A DNA stretch of 64,000 nucleotides from Phytoactinopolyspora alkaliphila (lineage in GTDB: Bacteria > Actinomycetota > Actinomycetes > Jiangellales > Jiangellaceae): NCBI RefSeq assembly GCF_010550695.1, contig NZ_JAAGOB010000004.1:354513-418512 (forward strand), read 5' to 3'. The notes below the pieces were generated by a model that saw only the letters and a list, made by a program, of their open reading frames with translations, did not search any database and was not told where the DNA came from. A program made the position numbers and the translations under genes. Of this stretch, positions 61,746-64,000 are shown in pieces. The first letter of the stretch is position 1. Every line of letters begins with the position of its first letter.

Positions 61746-62714
61746 ATGGATGTGAAGTTGCAGGCGCTCGCCGCCACCCAGGACCACGTCATCCTCCGCC
61801 CGCAGTTGCTCGCGGCCGGTTACACCGACGACGAGATCGCCCGGCTGAGACGCCATTCCCAGCTGACCGCCGTCCGTCGCGGTGCCTACGTGGAGACCCG
61901 CATCTGGAACGGTATGGATCCGGCCGGGAGACATCGCGCCACAGCACGAGCGGTGGTGATGCAACTGAAGGTTCCGGCGGTGCCGAGTCATATCACCGCG
62001 GCGGTCATACTGGGCCTCCCCATCTGGGGTGTGGATCTTTCCGTTGTCCATGTGACCCGCACGGACCTGCATTCGCCGCGACTGGAGGCGGGCGTGATGC
62101 ACCATGCTGCGGGCTTGTGGGATGGCGACGTGTGTTCGGTAAGTGGTGTCGTCGTTACCAGTCCGCTTCGTACCGCGCTCGACGTCGCTCGATCCGTTCC
62201 ATTCGAGCAGGGTGTGGTGGTGGCCGACGGTGCGCTCAGGCGTGTGGGCAACGATCGGAAGGGGCTTCTCGAGAAGTGGGACGTGATGCGGACCTGGCCC
62301 GGTGCTCGTGGCGCGGGTCGGGTCGTGGCATTCGCGGACGGGGGTGCCGAATCCGTCGGGGAGTCACGCGCTCGGGTGCAGTTCGACCGGATCGGTCTGC
62401 CGGCACCGCGCCTTCAGCCGGTGATCACCGGCCCGAACGGCGAGATCTTCCGGGCCGACTTCCTCTTTGAGGAAGAGGTAACGATCGGGGAGTTCGACGG
62501 CCGATCGAAGTACCTCGGAAATCTCGGCCCGGACGACGATCCCGCGGACGTGCTCTGGCGCGAAAAGCAGCGCGAGGACATTCTGCGCAATCTCGGGTTT
62601 GGGGTGGCTCGGCTCGTCTGGGCGGACCTGTCACGAGACGCCGAGGTGCTTGCGCGTTTCTCGGCGGCGTTTCGCCAGGCCGGACGACGTCGCGCGGCCC
62701 GAGCGCTTCACTAG
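61746..62714 (+). CDS. AbiEi-like antitoxin-domain protein with DUF559/Vsr-like C-terminus
   Basis: A 322-residue protein from ATG 61746; the open frame back to 61581 lies in the palindrome. Residues 1-60 form an AbiEi-type N-terminal winged helix (GYTDDEIARLRRHSQLTAVRRGAYV). The C-terminus has a restriction-like fold: ADFLFEEEVTIGEFDGRSKY with D and ExD, then EDILRNLGFGVARLVW, as in DUF559/Vsr nucleases. No toxin gene is adjacent. A defence or stress role is inferred only from domain type. Confidence 0.75.
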   Translation: MDVKLQALAATQDHVILRPQLLAAGYTDDEIARLRRHSQLTAVRRGAYVETRIWNGMDPAGRHRATARAVVMQLKVPAVPSHITAAVILGLPIWGVDLSVVHVTRTDLHSPRLEAGVMHHAAGLWDGDVCSVSGVVVTSPLRTALDVARSVPFEQGVVVADGALRRVGNDRKGLLEKWDVMRTWPGARGAGRVVAFADGGAESVGESRARVQFDRIGLPAPRLQPVITGPNGEIFRADFLFEEEVTIGEFDGRSKYLGNLGPDDDPADVLWREKQREDILRNLGFGVARLVWADLSRDAEVLARFSAAFRQAGRRRAARALH

Positions 62715-62717
62715 GCG

Positions 62718-62750
62718 TTCTCGTGCTTCACCATGCCTGCAGCCATGGTG
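62718..62750. repeat. Interrupted family B palindrome, copy 3
   Basis: TTCTCGTGCTTCACCATGCC followed by TGCAGCCATGGTG matches the left arm and loop of copy 2. The expected right arm, AAGCACGAGAA, is replaced by the IS30-family element end at 62753. The insertion broke the palindrome in two. Confidence 0.7.
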
Positions 62751-62752
62751 GA

Positions 62753-63994
62753 TTCAAGTGGTGAGTGCAACACCGGGTGGATTGAATGGTTCTGAGAGTA
62801 GCTTGTTGAGTGCTTCGGCTGGGGTTTTCCAGTTCAGGGTTTTGCGGGGTCGGTTGTTCAGTTCGGTGGCGACGAAGTCGAGGTAGCCGGGGCCGTGCAG
62901 GGACAGGTCGGTGCCCTTGGGGAAGTATTGGCGCAGTAGGCCGTTGGTGTTTTCGTTGGTGCCGCGTTGCCAGGGCGAGTGCGGGTCGCAGAAGTAGATG
63001 TCCATGTCGGTCGCTATTTTGATCTTGGCGTGTTCGGCCATTTCCAGGCCTTGGTCCCAGGTGAGGGTCTGCGCAGGATCGCTGGCAGCTGGCCCATTTT
63101 GGCGATCATGGCCTCAGCGACGGCGTTCGCGCCGTGGTCGGTGGGCAGATGCAGCAGCATGGTGAACCGGGTGCTGCGCTCGACCAGGGTGCCGATCGCG
63201 GATGCGTTGCTCTTACCGACGATCAGATCGCCTTCCCAGTGGCCTGGCACCGCACGGTCGGCGACCTCGGCCGGCCGCTCACTGATATTGATCATGCCGG
63301 GGATGCGGGTGCGTCGCTGACCCGGCTGGCGGCGTGGTTTACGCAGCGCCCGCCCGGTCCGTAGATGCTTGACCAGCTCGCGTTTGAGCGCACCGCGGCC
63401 TTGGACATACAGCGCTTGATAGATCGTCTCGTGCGACACCCGCATCTCCGGATCGTCGGGAAACTCCTCACGCAGCCGGGCCGCGATCTGCTCCGGGCTG
63501 TGGTTGTGCTCTAACCGAGTCTGCACCTGCGAGCGCAACGACGCATGCACCGCCAGCTTCGCCGGCTTCGGCCGCCGCGCCCGCGCGTCGGCGTCGGCCT
63601 GGGCCACAGAAGCGCGATACGACGTTTGACGCCCAGACGGCGGAACCACCCGACGACGTAACTCCCGGCTGATCGTTGACGGCGACCGGCCCACATGCCT
63701 GGCGATCTGGCGCACCCCCGCGCCAGCCGCGCGCATGCACGCGATCTCCTCACGCTCGGCCAGACTCAACCGCCACCCCGAGGGTTGCTGAACAATCGAT
63801 GGCACCACCCCACCAGCCTCGGCGAACCACCGAGCGCCGGTGAACTCCGACACGGCCACCGCCCCCGACGCAGCAGAAATCGTGCTCCCACCGCGAATCA
63901 ACCGCCAAAACTCACGCCGCACCTGCACCGGAATCCGCGGACGCCCCATCCTGCAACACCTCCGAAACACAGGGTGTTGCGTTCACCACATGAA
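62753..63994 (-). mobile_element. IS30-family insertion sequence
   Basis: About 1.24 kb bounded by imperfect terminal inverted repeats: 62753-62779 and 63968-63994 match at 22 of 27 positions (both TTCA(A/T)GTGGTGA..GCAACACC). It carries one IS30-type transposase frame on the minus strand, broken by a frameshift. IS30 elements favour palindromic targets, in keeping with insertion in a family B palindrome. Only six bases follow the right end, so the target duplication cannot be judged. Confidence 0.85.
62754..63949 (-). pseudogene. IS30-family transposase, frameshifted
   Basis: N-terminal part 63949-63014 carries the HTH (RQIARHVGRSPSTISRELRR) and the first catalytic Asp in HWEGDLIVGKS. The frame is then lost near 63070. 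The C-terminal part, 63041-62754, continues in another frame with [20 protein letters not shown], including the catalytic Glu of GTNEN. Restoring one G after the Arg-Arg codons gives [18 protein letters not shown], with the second catalytic Asp in WDQG. So a one-base deletion (or sequencing error) separates the DDE residues and the product would be inactive. Confidence 0.8.
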
Positions 63995-64000
63995 CCCGAG

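Overview
The window is high-GC DNA (roughly two thirds G+C by eye) with actinobacterial gene content: an IdeR/DtxR iron repressor, a CitA-type citrate synthase, SerC, an XPB-type helicase, HelD, DUF3027 beside a sacsin-like ATPase, DUF2530, an LCP protein and an HspR-type HAIR operator. The two sugar ABC transporters and Tat-exported beta-propellers suggest a soil or plant-associated filamentous actinomycete, perhaps of the Jiangella group. That placement is inference from gene content only. No rRNA, tRNA or CRISPR array was recognised.

Layout. 0-6 kb: epoxide hydrolase, SNF2 helicase with SWIM partner, CutC-DUF4031 pair. 6-13 kb: acyltransferase, ideR with an HD phosphohydrolase, orphan ParA with a small coupled partner, NagA, hotdog-fold protein, a 12-codon leader-like ORF and pdxH. 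13-17 kb: citA, then serC, whose last codons and stop begin a five-copy 57-bp tandem repeat, then about 0.9 kb with one tiny membrane ORF. 17-29 kb: thpR/MFS/MarR, DUF2530 protein with a long disordered tail, purine permease, sacsin-like ATPase, DUF3027, MFS, cold-shock protein, HipA-like kinase with DUF3037. 29-34 kb: sugar ABC operon 1 (no ATPase gene) and a HAD phosphatase. 34-42 kb: XPB-associated protein, LCP transferase, XPB helicase, HelD. 42-44.5 kb: GNAT, Hsp20 with HAIR operator, and a metal-box region with a Zur-type box in front of only the first 15 codons of a zinc-independent ribosomal protein L28. 45-48.4 kb: thiOSG behind a TPP riboswitch, divergent from thiE. 48.4-60 kb: a probable catabolic island made of a DapA-family aldolase, an SDR-fold protein, a divergent SBP-permease-permease operon, two Tat-exported beta-propellers and a convergent regulator. 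60-64 kb: MOSC, glyoxalase-like and AbiEi/DUF559-like genes, then an IS30-family element with a broken transposase.

The most interesting signals are non-coding. (i) Two unrelated families of dispersed inverted repeats recur tens of kb apart (6272/42157 and 10198/61554/62718). The IS30 element sits inside a member of the second family. (ii) A 15-bp motif is identical upstream of the 50.8-kb ABC operon and upstream of the regulator at the far end of the same island, implying a local regulon. (iii) A Zur-type box with a -10 hexamer drives a truncated rpmB2. (iv) A short ORF with a near-perfect Shine-Dalgarno is followed by a branched terminator.
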